A stretch of 64,000 bases of DNA from Oasisia sp. SBJ-2009 (lineage: Eukaryota > Annelida > Polychaeta > Sabellida > Siboglinidae): assembly GCA_964017155.1 (NCBI GenBank), contig OZ024862.1, forward strand, positions 30,880,158-30,944,157. The letters run 5' to 3'. A program made the position numbers and the translations under genes. The notes beneath the pieces are model-generated. The model made no database searches. It was not told where the DNA came from and saw nothing but the letters and a program-made list of their open reading frames with translations. Shown here one piece after another: positions 61,500 through 64,000 of the stretch. Position 1 is the first letter of the stretch. The number at the start of each line of letters is the position of its first letter.

Positions 61500-62188
61500 T
61501 GCCACTCTTGCCGAAAAAGAATGTAAAGAGTGACATGTCAGTGATTCAGAAGGACGTATGTATGACGCGCTCTGTTTGCCAGACATTGCCTCAGAATCTG
61601 CGTGGGACGTCCTTAGTATTTTTCAACAAATTCTCCGTGACTTCGAAGATATTGTTGCATCAAGCAAGCAGTGAAACATCGCAGAAAATTGTGTCGAACA
61701 TCACAACAACCATGTTAGATAGAGCAAGCACGCAAATCAAATGCAATGAGTTGCTCGATGAATACTGAATACAGGTTCTGCCAATGACTGTGAAGAATTA
61801 CGACAAGTTGAATGAGGCAGTGAGACATTCAGTTGGGAAGTTGTGCAACATTTTCTGCAGCTTGTAAACATGCTCTGATGCGTTTAGCAGAGACAGCTTC
61901 GTCCGTCCTCTTGGAAGCCCGAGCAGGACTCTTGGACTAGGATGCTCCAGTCATGGACAGGTCATTTCACAAAGCCACTGAACCAGGAATGACGCATCTT
62001 GGTAGAACCACCTGCAAGGCCGTGGCTCATGGATCGGACAAGGAGAAGGGGTGCCAGGGTAATCAGGATAGGTAATCGACGAAGCACGACGTTATCACAT
62101 TGAATCAGGACACTACGTATGTTTGTAAGAACATGGCGTAAGCCAATGTTCAATGCCATGGACTCGTGTTAAACAAAACTGCAGAAAA
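61500..62188. other. Intergenic, unidentified ORF only
   Basis: An 89-codon ORF at 61499-61768 (ends KCNELLDEY) has no family I recognise; it may be a decayed fragment. Nothing else supported. Confidence 0.35.
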
Positions 62189-62190
62189 TA

Positions 62191-63546
62191 GGGGAAGTAG
62201 GGGCATATCCGCACACTTAAGGTGAAACACGCTATAGATAATGCACTGTGTGTGCTAAGAGGGTGATATTTAGCATTCAGAATCAGCAATCATATTACTT
62301 TGTTGTTAGTTAGTTAAGAAATCGCATATCCCATCAGATATTTAAATATTTGGTCAAATGTAGAGGCATACATTTGTGCGGACATGCCCCAAGGTACGGG
62401 GCATAGCCGCACACTGTGTGCGGTTTTGCCCCAGGAATGGCGAAGCAACAGCTGGTCTCACAGAGCTGACGATTAACTACAGTAATAATATGTATTGGTA
62501 TGCGTGCACTACTGACATGTGCATTACTATAAAAAAAACACCAGAGAACACAAATCAACGGTTTCAAGTTTTCATATATACGTAAAGTTTAGAAACTACA
62601 GAGGCCTTGAATCGCAGTCCACGTTTATTCCTCCTTGAGAGTCAAAGCAAACAACAGCATGAATTTGTAACGGGGAAAGTCAAACTTTGCAACCCATCTT
62701 GTCTGAAGCCGTCTAGCTAAAATGGCATAGTCTCGTAAAGCGCAAAGTCAAACTAAAAACTCAGTTTGTCGGCTGTGCGAGCATGGCTTTGTATGGACTA
62801 ACGTATGCGGGCAAAGTTCTATATTATAGATTATACATCATTTGTCATCTTGGTTATTTTAGTCTATTAGCAATGATCAATTAAGCTTTATTTCTTTAAC
62901 GGACCTAATGATACACAACATGGAAAATGTGACGTCAGCACGATATAGCCTATTACGCATTGACGAAGCGATGAATGATATAATAAGTTTGATAATATTA
63001 AATAATTATATAATAATCATCATATACTATCTCACATCAAAGTTTCTTATAATATCTGTGGTAAGCAGCTGAAGTATCTAAATATGTATCTAAGTAGACT
63101 ACATAATATTATAAGCACCGATGCACGCAATATACGTCTGCCCAGCGGGTGGGGCATGACCGCACAGGCCTGTGCGAACATGCCCCAAACATCCAACACG
63201 TGAATAATTCTGAATTGCGCGAAAATGCTACTTATGAAAGTATCCATTATTTCACACATCATAAAACATCAACATGCAATTTGGAATTATGAAAGAAAAT
63301 GTATATGCACGTCTTACAGTTAAAGTAATACACATAACAGCATATGAGTAAAATTGCATCAGTCTTTACGAAAATAACATTTTATGTCATAACTTTTTAA
63401 TTATTCACTTCTATCAAAAAGTATGTGCAAGTGGATGATTTGGGGGTTTGACGATACCGCTTAACATGATTCCACTAACCAGATGTTACGCGATGCGCAA
63501 ATAATAGGGTGTGCGGACATGCCTCAGTATGCGGATATACTTCCCC
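62191..63546. mobile_element. TA-flanked inverted-repeat element with GGGGCATGTCCGCAC motifs
   Basis: Ends GGGGAAGTAGGGGCATATCC (left) and, on the other strand, GGGGAAGTATATCCGCATAC (right), with TA outside both (62189-62190, 63547-63548). Internal inverted and direct copies of TGTGCGGACATGCCCC lie at about 62377, 62405 and 63150-63190. No transposase ORF. Confidence 0.68.
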
Positions 63547-63739
63547 TACGTGTCGGGGTATAGAGATGAACAATATAAATTATGGTTTATCCCATTGCAT
63601 CATGCTTTTGGCCTGCCAGCGATGCGCTCGCTCTGCAGTTGGTTCAACACATCTATACAGTAACGGAGACGAACGAGTTTCGTTAGGCGATTTTGCGACG
63701 CCTTGCGCGAGGTATATATAACAGTCTAATAATGTTGCG

Positions 63740-64000
63740 GGCCAGAATGGCGGTTAGCAATAGTTACTGCACTTCCGTACTTGGCTAACGACGCCTTATG
63801 CCATCTCACCAATGGACAGTCCGGCGCTCCAGCCACTACACCACCGCGTCCCACACTCAGCAGCCACACTGATCCACATCATTCACGATGCACTGTTAGT
63901 TGGGTCCTCTTACAAACCTCGGTCTGCTTTCACCGCGCCCGTAGAGAAAACGTAATGTAATAAAATTATTATCCGCCAGAGGCGCCACTTACTGTATTCT
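63740..64000. repeat. Dispersed repeat family R3, copy 3 (runs to window edge)
   Basis: Closest to the copy at 20740; shares ACTCAGCAGCCACACTGATC, GTTGGGTCCTCTTACAAACC and GCCCGTAGAGAAAACGTAAT. Continues beyond the window. Confidence 0.78.

Noticed and set aside
61499..61768. 89-codon ORF as a gene
   Set aside because: Looks non-repetitive but has no recognisable domain and sits between transposon remnants; left as unidentified.

Overview
This is eukaryotic nuclear DNA: spliced genes with GT-AG introns, tRNA-derived SINEs, LINE, Gypsy and DNA-transposon remains, and very long (TA)n, (CA)n and (GA)n tracts. No bacterial, phage or CRISPR feature is present. The gene families (a fucolectin-type lectin domain joined to sushi domains, and an animal member of the ZIFL-type major facilitators) together with the SINE types suggest a marine invertebrate, most likely a lophotrochozoan such as a mollusc. 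That assignment is an inference.

Gene 1 (+ strand, enters from the left edge, stop codon at 17295-17297) is the 3' part of a type-I membrane receptor-like protein. Its exons can be read with consistent splice phases: the end of an FTP/F5-8C-like lectin domain, two sushi (CCP) domains, a Thr/Ser/Pro-rich linker, nine more CCP domains (one exon each, all phase 1-1), then a terminal exon with one transmembrane helix and a cytoplasmic tail of about 29 copies of an 8-residue repeat (consensus DDVIAKRR).

The most unusual signal is in the introns of gene 1. Two of them (1565-2920 and 6671-8932) are filled by minisatellites whose unit is a copy of the 3' splice acceptor plus the first bases of the CCP exon that follows. 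The two arrays have different units (25 bp and 52 bp) and arise from different exons, so exon-edge amplification seems to have happened twice in one gene. Further long minisatellites sit in the coding tail of gene 1, in an intron and the first exon of gene 2, and in a Gypsy remnant.

17.3-39.7 kb is a gene-poor, transposon-rich interval: the 3' UTR of gene 1, a decayed Gypsy integrase interrupted by a short inverted-repeat element, inverted-repeat elements, SINEs, a LINE reverse-transcriptase fragment, hAT-like ends, and a 2.3-kb foldback element with roughly 0.78-kb arms.

Gene 2 (- strand, 54574 to 39791) is a 12-exon major facilitator transporter of the ZIFL type. Reading phases agree at every junction except the first, where two acceptors are possible. 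Its first exon would encode about 22 copies of a 13-residue repeat before the membrane core. A broken + strand exon at 55.2 kb lies head-to-head with it.

54.6-64 kb holds TA-flanked inverted-repeat elements, an internally deleted Gypsy-type LTR retrotransposon (58609-60873), and copies of a repeat also seen at 20.8 kb. The two genes show no sign of acting together. The window is mainly a record of repeat expansion around two ordinary membrane-protein genes.
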